A stretch of 64,000 nucleotides of DNA from Actinomycetota bacterium (lineage in GTDB: Bacteria > Actinomycetota > Actinomycetes > Nanopelagicales > Nanopelagicaceae). The notes beneath the pieces are model-generated. The model ran no database searches. It was not told the origin of the DNA and saw only the letters and a program-made list of their open reading frames with translations. Both the position numbers and the translations under genes were made by a program. Below are positions 32,772 through 43,504 of the stretch, one piece after another. The stretch is taken from contig CANFVU010000004.1 of NCBI GenBank assembly GCA_947450545.1, positions 1-64,000 on the forward strand, written 5' to 3'. Positions within the stretch are counted from its first letter, which is position 1. Every line of letters begins with the position of its first letter.

Positions 32772-33734
32772 ATGCAAGAGACACGTCACATACCAGTTGC
32801 GCTCAATCGTTGCATTGACCTTCTCACCCCAGCAATTGAAAAAGCAATCACTTCTCGCGGCCACGCTCTCGTTATTGATGCGACTCTTGGACTCGGTGGG
32901 CATACCCGCGCACTCCTTGAAAAATTTGCAGATCTTCGAGTTATTGGTTTTGACCGCGACACTGCAGCAATTGAGATTGCACGCGAAGCAGTTGCACCAT
33001 ATGGCGATCGCCTCACAATCATTCATGCTGTTTATGATCAGATTTCAAGCACTCTTGAAGAACTCAATATTTCACATATAGATGGCGCACTATTTGATCT
33101 CGGTGTCTCATCTATGCAACTCGATGAAGCAGAACGCGGTTTCGCTTACTCTCAGGATGCGCCTCTCGACATGCGTATGGATCAAAGCCAAGGGCTGACT
33201 GCAAAAGAGATTTTGGATAGCTACGACAAGAGCGCTCTTGTACGCATACTTCGTGCGTATGGCGACGAGAAATTCGCACCACGCATTGCCGATAACATCA
33301 TTGCAGCGCGCGAGAACAACTCACTCAACACAACTCGCGAATTAGCAGACCTTGTAAAAGAGAGTATCCCTGCACCTGCTCGTAGAACAGGTGGCAACCC
33401 TGCCAAGCGCACTTTCCAAGCTTTGCGCATCGAAGTAAATCAAGAATTAGAAGTCTTAGAACGCGCAATTCCAGCAGCAATGGATGCTCTCAATCTTTCT
33501 GGTCGCATCGTTGTCATGTCGTATCAAAGTCTTGAAGATAAAATTGTTAAGAGTTTCTTTACGAAAGCATGCACATCGACTACTCCTCGCAATCTTCCTA
33601 TCGAGCTTCCTAATTCTGCAGCGAAATTTGCATACGTTATTACTGGAAGCGAATCAGCTACAGAAACTGAGATTGCAGAAAATCCTCGCGCACAAAGCAT
33701 GCGCCTTCGTGCGATTGAGAGAGTGGCTGCGTAA
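32772..33734 (+). CDS. rsmH: 16S rRNA (cytosine-1402-N4)-methyltransferase
   Basis: SAM-dependent methyltransferase of 320 residues that modifies C1402 in the ribosomal P site. Motifs: HIPVALNRCIDLL at the start, DATLGLGGHTRALLE for SAM binding, GALFDLGVSSMQLDEAERGFAYSQDAPLDMRMD, and NPAKRTFQALRIEVNQELE. GGGGAAGGAG precedes the ATG. One base of the stop overlaps the next gene. Confidence 0.96.
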   Translation: MQETRHIPVALNRCIDLLTPAIEKAITSRGHALVIDATLGLGGHTRALLEKFADLRVIGFDRDTAAIEIAREAVAPYGDRLTIIHAVYDQISSTLEELNISHIDGALFDLGVSSMQLDEAERGFAYSQDAPLDMRMDQSQGLTAKEILDSYDKSALVRILRAYGDEKFAPRIADNIIAARENNSLNTTRELADLVKESIPAPARRTGGNPAKRTFQALRIEVNQELEVLERAIPAAMDALNLSGRIVVMSYQSLEDKIVKSFFTKACTSTTPRNLPIELPNSAAKFAYVITGSESATETEIAENPRAQSMRLRAIERVAA

Positions 33735-34123
33735 TGGCTACATCAATCTTCGCACCGGCAATCGCGCGTTCTCGCGAAATTGTTATCTCTCGTTCCACAA
33801 AAGCTGTACTGCAATTAGTTCCAGAGCTCAAAAAAGAAGAGGGCGAGCAGATCCATACTCGTGCATTCCTCTTCTTGTTAAGTGGCATCTTCGGTATTGG
33901 TCTTCTCTCACTTCTCCTGATCAATACTTTGCTCACCCAGGATGCCTTCGTTCTTCAACGCTTGAAGCACAATGTGAATATCACCAATGATCAACGCGAT
34001 GCGATTTTGCGTCAAGTGGCGACTGCGTCCTCTCCTGAGAACCTCTCTATCCAAGCAAAAAAGATGGGAATGGTTCCAGCGAGTAACCCACAATTCATCG
34101 ATATTTCGGTGAAAACCAAATGA
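33734..34123 (+). CDS. ftsL: Cell division protein FtsL-like
   Basis: 129 residues with one membrane helix near 55-78 and a short extracellular coiled coil (LKHNVNITNDQRDAILRQVATAS). Identified from topology, length and its place between rsmH and ftsI. It would act in the FtsQLB complex that activates septal wall synthesis. Sequence likeness to other FtsL proteins is weak, as is normal. The overlap with ftsI is 4 bp. Confidence 0.8.
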   Translation: MATSIFAPAIARSREIVISRSTKAVLQLVPELKKEEGEQIHTRAFLFLLSGIFGIGLLSLLLINTLLTQDAFVLQRLKHNVNITNDQRDAILRQVATASSPENLSIQAKKMGMVPASNPQFIDISVKTK

Positions 34124-35913
34124 ATGAAAAAGCTCTTTTTCACAAGCGTATCTACGCTCTTCTTCTCGTTGCAGTTCTAATTTTTTCAATATTCGCAATT
34201 AGATTGCTTGATGTACAAGCTGTTCAAGCAAGTGGTTTTGCAAAGCGCGCAAGCAATGAAATGTGGAATTCTTCAGTGCTCTTGGCTCCACGCGGAACTA
34301 TTACTGATGTCAATGGGTTGGAATTAGCTCGCAGTGTGGCTGCAGTAAACATCGTTGTAGATCAGACGATGATTACCGATCCGCAAACAACTGCTGGAAT
34401 TGCTGCACCAATCCTTGGTATGTCCACCAGTGAAGTTGCGACACTTCTCACCGGCAAGAAGCGTTACCAAATCATTGCCAAACAAGCGAAGCCAATTGTT
34501 TGGCGGAATTTGATGTCGACTCTTGATTCCTACAACACTGGAGTGATGAAAGAGCGCGGGGGAGTCGCTAAAAGAATTGTCGGTTTCTTCTCTGAACGAT
34601 CCTACATTCGCGATTATCCAACTGGTCGATTGGCTGCATCGCTCGTCGGAATTATTAACGATGCCGGTGTTGGAGCTGCTGGTTTGGAATCCAGCATGGA
34701 GCAATCACTTGCTGGCCAAAACGGTCGCTATGACTACGCAAATGGCGCCGGCACGATTATTCCTGGATCCCAACAATTCGTTACTGAAGCTAAACCTGGA
34801 AAAGGTATTCAGCTGACCATTGACCGCGATATTCAATGGGTCGCTCAAAACGCTATTTCTCAAGCCGTGAAATCTGCTCAAGCAGCATCAGGAACTGTTG
34901 TTGTGATGAATCCAAAGACGGGTGAGATTTTGGCTCAAGCTAGTGCGCCGAACTTCGATCCAGCCGATCGCAAAACTCGAACTCTTGCAAGCTTGCGAAA
35001 TCCAGCAGTGCAAGATGTTTACGAACCTGGATCAACTGGAAAAATTATTACGATTGCATCAGCTCTTGAAGAAGGAAAAACAACTCCTGAAACAGTATGG
35101 ACAATCCCGTATTCCATAAAAGCAGGTAGCGGAACTTTCCACGATGCCGAAAAACACAAAACGGAACGTCTTACAACAGCAGGAGTCTTAGCTCAATCAA
35201 GTAACGTCGGAGCAATTCAAATTGGTTCATTGCTTTCACATTCTTCGCTCTACGACTACTTGAGAAAGTTTGGAATTGGCGAATCAACCGGATCTCATCT
35301 GCCAGGAGAGTCTGCTGGAATTCTTCCACGAGTTGATACGTGGTCTGCCACAACAGCTCCAACAATCGCTTTTGGACAAGGTTATTCATTGACTGCTCTA
35401 CAAGCGACAAGTGTTTTTGCAACGATTGCCAATGATGGAGTGCGTGTGACTCCCAATGTTATTGCTGGTTCAATCGATACATCAGGAGGATTCACACCAT
35501 CGAAACCTCAAAAGAGTTTGCGTGTAGTAAGTCCTGAGACTGCACAGAAAATGCGCCTCATCATGGAGAGCGTTGTCTCTGAGGCGGGAACTGCGCCAGC
35601 AGCTGCAATTCCTGGATATCGAATTGCAGGAAAGACTGGAACTGCCCAACGTGTAGATGACTCGTGTCATTGCTATCGCGGTTACACATCTAGCTTTATT
35701 GGATTTGCTCCCGCTGATAAGCCTGCATATGTCGTATCGGTTGTTATCCAAAATCCCCGCGGCCAACACTTCGGTGGCGTCATTGCTGCGCCAGTATTTA
35801 AGACTGTTATGAGCTTCGTTCTCCAAAGCAAACATATTCCACCAACGAATACACTTAAGGTCAGCTTTGCCCTCAAAGAAGCAGATCTATTGAAGAAAGC
35901 GCCACAACCATGA
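34120..35913 (+). CDS. ftsI: Septal peptidoglycan transpeptidase FtsI (PBP2b/PBP3 type)
   Basis: Class B penicillin-binding protein of 597 residues: N-terminal membrane anchor (about 12-30), a dimerisation domain, and a transpeptidase domain with the three active motifs STGK (EPGSTGKIITIASA), SSN (LAQSSNVGAI) and KTG (AGKTGTAQR). Cross-links septal peptidoglycan with FtsW. It overlaps ftsL and murE by 4 bp each. A small Cys pair (SCHCYRGY) after the KTG motif is unusual but inside the folded domain. Confidence 0.95.
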   Translation: MNEKALFHKRIYALLLVAVLIFSIFAIRLLDVQAVQASGFAKRASNEMWNSSVLLAPRGTITDVNGLELARSVAAVNIVVDQTMITDPQTTAGIAAPILGMSTSEVATLLTGKKRYQIIAKQAKPIVWRNLMSTLDSYNTGVMKERGGVAKRIVGFFSERSYIRDYPTGRLAASLVGIINDAGVGAAGLESSMEQSLAGQNGRYDYANGAGTIIPGSQQFVTEAKPGKGIQLTIDRDIQWVAQNAISQAVKSAQAASGTVVVMNPKTGEILAQASAPNFDPADRKTRTLASLRNPAVQDVYEPGSTGKIITIASALEEGKTTPETVWTIPYSIKAGSGTFHDAEKHKTERLTTAGVLAQSSNVGAIQIGSLLSHSSLYDYLRKFGIGESTGSHLPGESAGILPRVDTWSATTAPTIAFGQGYSLTALQATSVFATIANDGVRVTPNVIAGSIDTSGGFTPSKPQKSLRVVSPETAQKMRLIMESVVSEAGTAPAAAIPGYRIAGKTGTAQRVDDSCHCYRGYTSSFIGFAPADKPAYVVSVVIQNPRGQHFGGVIAAPVFKTVMSFVLQSKHIPPTNTLKVSFALKEADLLKKAPQP

Positions 35914-37391
35914 GACCAGTAATGGAAATCTCGCGCACGCTGGCCGAACTCACGCGTTTTCTTGGCATTGATGAATCTTCTATTTCTTTAAATTTCACAG
36001 GAATTACCAGTTCGACTCAGTATGTATCTGAGGGCGATCTTTTTGTTGCACTACCTGGCACAAAGAGCCACGGTGCTGATTTTATTGACCAAGTAGTGGC
36101 ATCTGGTGCAGTTGCAGTGCTGACAGATGAGGCGGGTACTCACAAAGTGGGTGGAGCACTTCCTACAATCGTTCATTCGAATCCACGATTTGTTTTAGGT
36201 GATCTTTCATCGTGGTTTTACAGTGCGCCTTTTCGCTCTCTCCACGCTGTCGGGATTACTGGAACCAATGGGAAAACCACAACTGCGTCCCTGCTTCACC
36301 AAATATGGGAACTCAACAACCGAGAATCTGGATTTATCGGGACAGTTGGAATCTCAATCGGTAAGGATCGTTTTCCTGCCCGTTTCACCACACCTGAAAG
36401 CCCCGAACTTCAAGGAGTTGTGGCAGCCATGGTAGAGCGAGGCGCTCGCCAACTTGTGATGGAAGTCAGCAGTCACGCGCTTTCACAACGACGTGTTGCC
36501 GGTGCTTTTTTCTCCAGCGTCGCATTTACTAACTTGACTCAAGATCATCTGGATTACCACGGTGATATGGAGTCATATTTTGCTGCAAAAGCAAAACTTT
36601 TCACTACTGAATATGCCGATGAGGGATTTGTAAATATTGATGATCTGTACGGGCGTAAACTTTTAGAAATCTCGGAAATTCCACTGCAAACACTCTCTCG
36701 AGATTCGCACGAAGCAACATGGCATTACACCCATCATCAAATATCTGGATTCGGATATGACGTTGCAATTCGAGGCGTCGGTGGAATTCTCATTGAGGGG
36801 CACTTGCCGCTTGTCGGAGGACATAATCTTGATAATGCTTTGATGGCAATTGCTCTTGCTGTACACAGTGGAGTAGATCCTGTGGCGATCGCTATGGATA
36901 TGTATCGCTTAGTTGGCCCAGAAGGCAGACTTGAAAAAGTTGATTGCGGCCAGAAGTTCTTAGCTCTTGTTGATTATGCGCACACTCCTGATGCAGTTCA
37001 ACGCGTTCTCGCCGCTGTTCGTGAAATTACTGCTGGAAAAGTCATCGCTGTCCTCGGCTGTGGTGGCGATCGCGATGCTGTGAAGCGCCCACTCATGGGA
37101 TCAGCTCTGGTTGAAGGTAGCGATATGGCTGTGATGACATCCGATAACCCTCGAAGCGAAAACCCTGAAACAATTTTGGATCAGATGATGACTGGCATTG
37201 AGCTGGGCGACTCTGTTCTTCGCGAAGTTGATCGTCGTGGCGCGATCGCAATCGCTGTTGCTGAAGCTCTTCCTGGCGATACCGTCCTCATTCTCGGCAA
37301 AGGTCACGAAGTGGGACAAGAAGTAGCGGGAGTCAAGCATCCTTTTGATGATCGCATCGAGCTGGCACGAGCAATCGAGCAGCTCGCATGA
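35910..37391 (+). CDS. murE: UDP-MurNAc-L-Ala-D-Glu:meso-diaminopimelate ligase
   Basis: Adds the third stem residue to the peptidoglycan precursor. 493 residues with the ATP loop GITGTNGKTTTASLLHQ near 113-121, EVSSHALSQRRV, and DNPRSENPETI near 410. The DNPR motif is the marker for meso-diaminopimelate specificity, so the organism has meso-DAP (A1gamma-type) peptidoglycan. Overlaps of 4 bp link it to ftsI and murF. Confidence 0.96.
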   Translation: MRPVMEISRTLAELTRFLGIDESSISLNFTGITSSTQYVSEGDLFVALPGTKSHGADFIDQVVASGAVAVLTDEAGTHKVGGALPTIVHSNPRFVLGDLSSWFYSAPFRSLHAVGITGTNGKTTTASLLHQIWELNNRESGFIGTVGISIGKDRFPARFTTPESPELQGVVAAMVERGARQLVMEVSSHALSQRRVAGAFFSSVAFTNLTQDHLDYHGDMESYFAAKAKLFTTEYADEGFVNIDDLYGRKLLEISEIPLQTLSRDSHEATWHYTHHQISGFGYDVAIRGVGGILIEGHLPLVGGHNLDNALMAIALAVHSGVDPVAIAMDMYRLVGPEGRLEKVDCGQKFLALVDYAHTPDAVQRVLAAVREITAGKVIAVLGCGGDRDAVKRPLMGSALVEGSDMAVMTSDNPRSENPETILDQMMTGIELGDSVLREVDRRGAIAIAVAEALPGDTVLILGKGHEVGQEVAGVKHPFDDRIELARAIEQLA

Positions 37392-38797
37392 TTACTTTAA
37401 CTTTCGGAGAAATTGCCGCAGCTGTGGGTGGGACGCTTCACGGGCTGGATTCTTCTGCCACAACAACGGCATCGCCTGTTATCGATTCTCGAAAAGCAGA
37501 GGCCGGTACTTTCTTTGTTGCGCTTCCGGGCGAGCGCGTTGATGGAAATTCTTTTTGTCGGGAAGCAATTAACTCTGGCGCTGACTTTGTTCTATGCACT
37601 GAGTTTCTGGAGCTTCCGTCAATTGTTGTAAAGAATTCTCTCGAAGCGCTAACAAAACTCGCTACATATGCCCGAGCAAAGATGGAGAAAACCACAGTCA
37701 TTGGTCTCACCGGATCTCAAGGCAAAACCACTACAAAAGATTTGTTAGATCACATTCTTGGTTCGCACGGGAAAACAGTTGCGCCAGCGGGGTCATTCAA
37801 CAATGAAATCGGCGTACCTGTCACAATTCTGATGTGTGATGATGACACTCAATATTGTGTTGTAGAAATGGGTGCTCGTCATTCTGGTGATATCAAGTTC
37901 TTGTGTTCTATTGCTCAACCGCACATAGGTGTTGTCCTTGTTGTAGGTTCAGCGCATCTTGGTGAATTTGGTTCGTTGCAGGCGATTGCAGATACCAAAG
38001 CTGAATTGATTGATTCACTTCCAGATTCTGGAATTGCGATTCTTGGAAGTTATGATGCGATAACGCCGACAATGGGCGCTCAGAGAAAATTTCAGAGAAT
38101 CTCTTTTGGCGAGAAGCCATCCAACATTGTTCGAGCAGCAGATGTTGAAGCGCGAGAAGGTCGAGCGCACTTTGATCTTGTAACTCCTGCCGGGCGAGCA
38201 CCTGTGAGCTTGCGTTTACTGGGCTTGCATCAAGTTGCGAATGCTTTAGCTGCAGCTGCAGTTGCAACAGCGTTAAATTTCGATATTGATTCCATTGCCG
38301 CATCGCTTTCCACTGCCGATTCCGGAAGTAAATGGCGAATGGAACTTCATGATGAAGGTGGCATCCTTTTCGTAAATGACGCATATAACGCCAATCCTGA
38401 TAGCGCTTCTGCTGCTCTGCGCACTTTGGCCTTACTCGCGCAAGAACGCGGTGGAGTTTCATGGGCATTCTTGGGCAAGATGCACGAACTCGGCGAGTCA
38501 GAAGTTGAAGATCACCTACGAGTTGGCAGACTCGCCTCTGAACTAGGCATAGATCAACTCGTTTCCATCGGAACAGATCTCTATCTCAACGGGCTAGAGC
38601 TGGATTTTGAAGCAGGAGATGAGATGACCACGCACTATTTCCTCACACAGGAAGAGGCGCTCGGCATGAGCAAATTCTTCTCTGCAGGGGATGTGATCTT
38701 AATCAAAGCGTCTCGAGCCGAGCACTTAGATGAGATTGCCGAAAAATTTATTGTTGGAGCACATGCACGATCGATCGAAGAGGGGAGCGCGAAGTGA
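37388..38797 (+). CDS. murF: UDP-MurNAc-tripeptide:D-Ala-D-Ala ligase
   Basis: Adds D-Ala-D-Ala to complete the UDP-MurNAc pentapeptide. 469 residues with the N-terminal substrate region [23 protein letters not shown], the ATP loop [15 protein letters not shown] (SQGKTTTKD is typical of MurF), [10 protein letters not shown] and [15 protein letters not shown]. Overlaps murE and mraY by 4 bp. Confidence 0.95.
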   Translation: MITLTFGEIAAAVGGTLHGLDSSATTTASPVIDSRKAEAGTFFVALPGERVDGNSFCREAINSGADFVLCTEFLELPSIVVKNSLEALTKLATYARAKMEKTTVIGLTGSQGKTTTKDLLDHILGSHGKTVAPAGSFNNEIGVPVTILMCDDDTQYCVVEMGARHSGDIKFLCSIAQPHIGVVLVVGSAHLGEFGSLQAIADTKAELIDSLPDSGIAILGSYDAITPTMGAQRKFQRISFGEKPSNIVRAADVEAREGRAHFDLVTPAGRAPVSLRLLGLHQVANALAAAAVATALNFDIDSIAASLSTADSGSKWRMELHDEGGILFVNDAYNANPDSASAALRTLALLAQERGGVSWAFLGKMHELGESEVEDHLRVGRLASELGIDQLVSIGTDLYLNGLELDFEAGDEMTTHYFLTQEEALGMSKFFSAGDVILIKASRAEHLDEIAEKFIVGAHARSIEEGSAK

Positions 38798-39852
38798 AAG
38801 GCATTCTTGTAGCTGGTTCGGTTGCAACACTTCTGAGTTTCCTTTTTACTCCAGCACTTATTCGCATTCTCGCCAAACGTGGGTATGGCCAGATGATTCG
38901 CGATGATGGCCCACAAAGTCATCACACCAAGCGCGGCACTCCAACTATTGGTGGAGTGGTCTTGATTCTTGCTTCATCGATTGGTTACTTCGCGAGCCAC
39001 ATTCTCGATGGCGTCGGAGTAAGCACATCGGCGCTCTTGGTGATTGGTCTTGTTGTGGGTCTTGGAGTTGTTGGATTTATTGACGACTGGTTGAAAATTG
39101 TTAAACAGCGCTCACTCGGACTTCGTTCGAAGCAGAAACTTTTTGGACAGACAATCGTTGCTGCAGCATTTGGTTACGGTGGAATTCATTTTGCAGATAG
39201 TTACGGGCTTTCTCCGATCTCATTACATCTCTCGACTGTTCGCGATACTTCGCTCAAACTCGGTGCAGCACTTGTCGTTATCTGGGTAATTTTTCTTGTT
39301 CTCGGCACCAGCAATGGAGTTAATCTCACTGACGGCCTCGATGGTCTGGCAAGCGGAACGTCGATTATGACTTTCCTTGCTTTTGTCATGATTGGGGTCT
39401 GGGAGTTTCGTCAGAGTTGTGCATTCGCTCAAGTTGGGCGTTGTTACTCAGTTCGAGATCCCCTTGATTTAGCAGTGCTAGCCGCTGCTTATGCGGGAGC
39501 ATGTGCAGGATTCCTGTGGTGGAACACATCGCCAGCGAAAATATTTATGGGAGACGTTGGATCACTTTCACTGGGTGGCGCCATTGCTGGTTTGGCAATC
39601 ACACTACGAACAGAGATTCTTCTTGTCGCACTCGGCGGACTTTTCGTCATCATCACCATGTCAGTCATTATTCAAACTCTCTACTTCAAAATATCTGGTG
39701 GCAAGCGCGTCTTTAGGATGGCTCCTCTTCATCACCACTTCGAGTTATTGGGTTGGGGCGAAGTCACAATTGTTATTCGATTCTGGATCATTGCTGGATT
39801 AAGCGTTGCTGCAGGTCTGGGACTCTTCTACGCGCAATGGGTCGTATCTTGA
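38794..39852 (+). CDS. mraY: Phospho-N-acetylmuramoyl-pentapeptide transferase
   Basis: Transfers phospho-MurNAc-pentapeptide to undecaprenyl phosphate, making lipid I. 352 residues, ten membrane helices, and the family motifs [40 protein letters not shown] and [13 protein letters not shown]. The murD start follows one base after its stop codon. Confidence 0.96.
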   Translation: MKGILVAGSVATLLSFLFTPALIRILAKRGYGQMIRDDGPQSHHTKRGTPTIGGVVLILASSIGYFASHILDGVGVSTSALLVIGLVVGLGVVGFIDDWLKIVKQRSLGLRSKQKLFGQTIVAAAFGYGGIHFADSYGLSPISLHLSTVRDTSLKLGAALVVIWVIFLVLGTSNGVNLTDGLDGLASGTSIMTFLAFVMIGVWEFRQSCAFAQVGRCYSVRDPLDLAVLAAAYAGACAGFLWWNTSPAKIFMGDVGSLSLGGAIAGLAITLRTEILLVALGGLFVIITMSVIIQTLYFKISGGKRVFRMAPLHHHFELLGWGEVTIVIRFWIIAGLSVAAGLGLFYAQWVVS

Positions 39853-39853
39853 G

Positions 39854-41221
39854 ATGTCATTTCTTGAAAGTCTCCATAAGCGCCAGATAGCAATCATTGG
39901 CGGGGGAGTGACGGGCGCTGGAATATTTGAATTCCTTAAAGTCCGTTCGATAAAGGCAACAATTGTTGATGAGAAATCCAGGGTTGTATCTGGCTTTGAA
40001 TCAGTGACAGAGGTGCCTGCAGGGATTGACTTTGCAATCGTGTCACCTGGCTGGAAACTTGATCACCCATTCATTGCGGCTCTTAAATCAAACGGCGCTG
40101 AAATCTTAAGTGAGATTGATTTTGCTTGGCGCGTTAAATCTGAAATTGCTCCTCACCAAAAATGGATTGCCCTCACCGGAACAAATGGAAAAACCACCAC
40201 GATTCAAATGGTGGCAGCCATGATGCAGAAAGGTGGATTGTGGGGAGTGGCATGTGGCAATGTCGGCGACACAGTTATCGAAGCGCTCTCGGGTCATAAA
40301 CCCTATGACGTACTGGCTTTGGAACTCTCCTCTTTTCAAATCGAATGGAGCAAAGAAGCTCGTTTTAGCGCTTGCGCGATATTGAATATTGCGGAAGACC
40401 ATATCGATTGGCATGGCTCATTCGACAGCTATGCAAACTCAAAACTCTCGCTCTTGTCGTATTCAGATTTAGCTGTGTTGAACGCTGAGGATGTAGAAGT
40501 CGCAACCCGATCGGTTGCATGGCAAGGAAAGAAAGTCTTCTACTCTCTTGAGACTCCAGCGCCTGATGAACTTGGCCTTGTTGAAAATCTTCTCGTTGAT
40601 AGAGCATTTATCGATGACCCAGCACATGCGGAAGCTTTCGCTGAATTAGCTGATATCACTCCAACAGTTCCACATAATGTTTCCAACGCGATGGCTGCTG
40701 CAGGGCTGGCACGATCGCTCGGAATCTCGCATGACGATATTAAAGAGGCGCTCAAAAGTTTCTCTATTGATCATCACCGACTAGAAACTGTTCTAGATAA
40801 AGATGGAGTTCGTTGGGTCAACGACTCAAAAGCTACCAATCCTCATGCAGCGATTGCTTCGATTTTGTCCCATGAAAAAGTTATTTGGATTGCGGGAGGA
40901 CTTGCTAAAGGCGCTTCCATGGATCAGCTCGTTCAGCGAGCAGCTCCACGACTTGCTGCGGCGATACTCATTGGCACAGATAAAGACCTTATTCATCGCG
41001 CATTGAAAGCCCATGCGCCCCAGGTGCCGGTCATGATTATTGAGAATCAAGAGACTCCCGAGAGACTCATGGAAGAAATTATTAAGAGTGCATTGAGTAT
41101 GGCTAAGAGCGGGGATGCAGTTCTTCTTGCTCCAGCTTGCGCATCGATGGATCAATTCACTTCGTACTCCCACAGAGGGAACCTATTCTCCGAAACCGTT
41201 AAAAAGATTGTTGGTGCATGA
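39854..41221 (+). CDS. murD: UDP-MurNAc-L-alanine:D-glutamate ligase
   Basis: Adds D-glutamate to UDP-MurNAc-Ala. 455 residues with an N-terminal UDP-binding fold (QIAIIGGGVTGAGIFEFL), ATP loop ALTGTNGKTTTIQM, ELSSFQIEW, and HHRLETVLDKDGVRWVNDSKATNPHAA. The frame is open back to 39806, but the ATG at 39854 directly follows the mraY stop and gives the normal length. Confidence 0.95.
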   Translation: MSFLESLHKRQIAIIGGGVTGAGIFEFLKVRSIKATIVDEKSRVVSGFESVTEVPAGIDFAIVSPGWKLDHPFIAALKSNGAEILSEIDFAWRVKSEIAPHQKWIALTGTNGKTTTIQMVAAMMQKGGLWGVACGNVGDTVIEALSGHKPYDVLALELSSFQIEWSKEARFSACAILNIAEDHIDWHGSFDSYANSKLSLLSYSDLAVLNAEDVEVATRSVAWQGKKVFYSLETPAPDELGLVENLLVDRAFIDDPAHAEAFAELADITPTVPHNVSNAMAAAGLARSLGISHDDIKEALKSFSIDHHRLETVLDKDGVRWVNDSKATNPHAAIASILSHEKVIWIAGGLAKGASMDQLVQRAAPRLAAAILIGTDKDLIHRALKAHAPQVPVMIIENQETPERLMEEIIKSALSMAKSGDAVLLAPACASMDQFTSYSHRGNLFSETVKKIVGA

Positions 41222-42411
41222 TGCGTCGCTACGCCCATTTCTTGGCTCGACCTTCAGCTCCGTATCTCATCATTCTTTCCTCAACAACCCTGCTCTCTGG
41301 GCTTGGCTTAGTGATGGTGTTGTCATCCTCATCGGTGAAGTCATTTGAGCAAACGGGTTCTTCGTACTCCATTTTTCTCAAGCAACTTCTCTTCCTCGGA
41401 ATCGCACTTGGCCTTACATATATTGCTTCGCAGATGAAGATGGAGATCTGGGAGAAACTCGCAAAGATTTCCATCCCGCTGGCTGTCTTTGGATTGATAT
41501 TGCCTCAACTTCCATTTATCGGAAGAGAAATCAATGGAAATAAATCATGGATTGGCCTTGGGCCATTCACACTCCAGCCTGCCGAATTCGCAAAGCTCAG
41601 CTTGATTCTCTTCTGCGCTGCACAGCTAAGAAAATTTGAAGATCGAGTTTCAAAGAACCCTGATAAAGAATTCTCTCCGTGGCAGCTAGTTTCATACATT
41701 GCGCCTGGCGCAATCTTGTTGCTAGCGATGATCATGTTGGGTAAAGATTTGGGTACCGCAATTATCGTGATGTCGATTGCTGGAGCGATGATTTTCTTGA
41801 GCGGCACACCTATGCGCCACTTCTTAATTCTTGCGGGATTAGGTTTGATCGGAGTTGCCGGCTTCATTGTTACTCAACCAAACCGTGTCCATCGGTTTCA
41901 AGCAGTTCTCCATCCATTTGATCCACAGGTTTATAAATTCGCAGGTTGGCAGACTGCTCACTCAGTAATGGGTCTTGCAAGTGGTGGTTTCTTCGGAGTT
42001 GGTTTGGGAGCAAGCCGTCAAAAATGGGGAAATCTTTCTGAAGCAAATACAGATTTCATTTTCTCAGTAATTGGCGAAGAGCTTGGATTAATTGGAACGC
42101 TTGCCGTGCTCATTCTCTTTGCAGCGTTGATATATGGAGTATTTCGAACTGCGCTGCACACCAAAGACCTTTTCCAAAAGTATGCATGTGCTGGCGTTGG
42201 TGCATGGCTGCTCTTTCAGATAACTATCAACGTTGCGTCTGCCATTGGAATTTTTCCGGTTGTGGGAGTTACGTTGCCTTTCATTTCATACGGTGGCTCT
42301 TCGTTGATTGCCAATTTCTTAGGAATAGCTTTCGTTTTGAATGTTTTGCGACGCGATCCAGAAGTCAAAGCATCGATTGCTACACGTAAAGAGGCGAGAA
42401 ATGCCTCTTAA
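41218..42411 (+). CDS. ftsW: Septal peptidoglycan glycosyltransferase FtsW
   Basis: SEDS-family polymerase that builds septal glycan strands with FtsI. 397 residues, ten helices. Motifs include GSSYSIFLKQLLFLGIALG, ITLQ-like FTLQPAEFAKLSLILF, a catalytic-region aspartate in GKDLGTAIIV, NTDFIFSVIGEELG and PVVGVTLPFISYGGSSLIANFLGIAFVLNV. Overlaps murD by 4 bp and murG by 11 bp. Confidence 0.95.
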   Translation: MMRRYAHFLARPSAPYLIILSSTTLLSGLGLVMVLSSSSVKSFEQTGSSYSIFLKQLLFLGIALGLTYIASQMKMEIWEKLAKISIPLAVFGLILPQLPFIGREINGNKSWIGLGPFTLQPAEFAKLSLILFCAAQLRKFEDRVSKNPDKEFSPWQLVSYIAPGAILLLAMIMLGKDLGTAIIVMSIAGAMIFLSGTPMRHFLILAGLGLIGVAGFIVTQPNRVHRFQAVLHPFDPQVYKFAGWQTAHSVMGLASGGFFGVGLGASRQKWGNLSEANTDFIFSVIGEELGLIGTLAVLILFAALIYGVFRTALHTKDLFQKYACAGVGAWLLFQITINVASAIGIFPVVGVTLPFISYGGSSLIANFLGIAFVLNVLRRDPEVKASIATRKEARNAS

Positions 42412-43504
42412 GAAAATTCTTTTAGCGGGTGGAGGAACAGCGGGTCACGTCGAACCCGCACTTGCAGTCGGGACATGGATTCGTTCACACCACCCTGAAG
42501 TCACCTGCGAATTCTTGGGAACCTCCTCTGGACTCGAAAGCTCACTTGTTCCAGCAGCTGGTTTTACTCTGAGGGTTATTACGAAAGCTCCACTTCCTCG
42601 TTCGCTTTCACTCACTTCACTTATATGGCCAGTAAAGATGGTGAAGTCTCTTCGAGAAACGTCGCGAGCACTTAAAAGCGTTGATTTATTGGTGGGATTT
42701 GGTGGCTATGTTTCTTCTTCGGCGTACATCGTCGCCCGTTTTAAAAAGATTCCGATGATTGCCCATGAGGCAAATGCTCTACCTGGTTGGGCAAATAAAC
42801 TTGGAGTTCGATGGGGAGCACGCCCCCTGATTGCTTTTGAAGAAACGCGCACTACCGATGAGACGTGGCGCAACGCAACGCTTGTGGGTATTCCCCTTCG
42901 CGAAGAAGTTGTGAAACTTGCATCGAGCGATGCAGTTACGCGCAACGAGATTCGAACTCGTAAAGCAGCTGAGTGGGGATTTAATCCAGACAAGCCGATT
43001 GTCGTTGTTTTTGGTGGCTCTCAAGGCTCACTTCATATCAATAAGGTGATTGCAGAATCCCGCGAATTGATCACTCGAAGCGGAATTCAAGTTGTTCATG
43101 CCGTTGGTCGAAATAATCCGCTTCCGGAAAGTTCATCAGGCTACAAAGCGGTTCATTATTTCACCGATCTACCTGAAGCGTATGTGGCAGCTGATGTAGT
43201 GATTTGTCGAAGTGGAGCTGTCACCTGTCACGAAATTGGTGCTCTTGGAAGCTACGCTCTGCTTATTCCACTTCCTGTTGGAAATGGCGAACAACGTCTC
43301 AATGCTCAGATGATAATCAATGCGGGACAAGGCTCAGTGATCGCAAATAAGGAGTTCACATCACGTTGGTTGGGCGACCATCTCATAGGACTTATAACTG
43401 CTGGGAAGAAAATGCGCGACCTTTCACACGCGAGTCTGGTTCCATTAGACGGTGCATCACATATTGGAAAGATTGCTGTTGAAGCGCTGGGGGAGGGAAA
43501 GTGA
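42401..43504 (+). CDS. murG: UDP-GlcNAc:lipid I N-acetylglucosaminyltransferase
   Basis: Makes lipid II at the inner membrane face. 367 residues from the ATG at 42401, which lies inside the end of ftsW; the frame upstream to 42341 is antecedent shadow. Visible motifs are LAGGGTAGHVEPALAVG (the usual TGGH is TAGH), PMIAHEANALPGWANKLG, VFGGSQGSLHINKV, and CRSGAVTCHEIGALGSYALLIPLP. The GTGA overlap joins it to murC. Confidence 0.94.
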   Translation: MPLKKILLAGGGTAGHVEPALAVGTWIRSHHPEVTCEFLGTSSGLESSLVPAAGFTLRVITKAPLPRSLSLTSLIWPVKMVKSLRETSRALKSVDLLVGFGGYVSSSAYIVARFKKIPMIAHEANALPGWANKLGVRWGARPLIAFEETRTTDETWRNATLVGIPLREEVVKLASSDAVTRNEIRTRKAAEWGFNPDKPIVVVFGGSQGSLHINKVIAESRELITRSGIQVVHAVGRNNPLPESSSGYKAVHYFTDLPEAYVAADVVICRSGAVTCHEIGALGSYALLIPLPVGNGEQRLNAQMIINAGQGSVIANKEFTSRWLGDHLIGLITAGKKMRDLSHASLVPLDGASHIGKIAVEALGEGK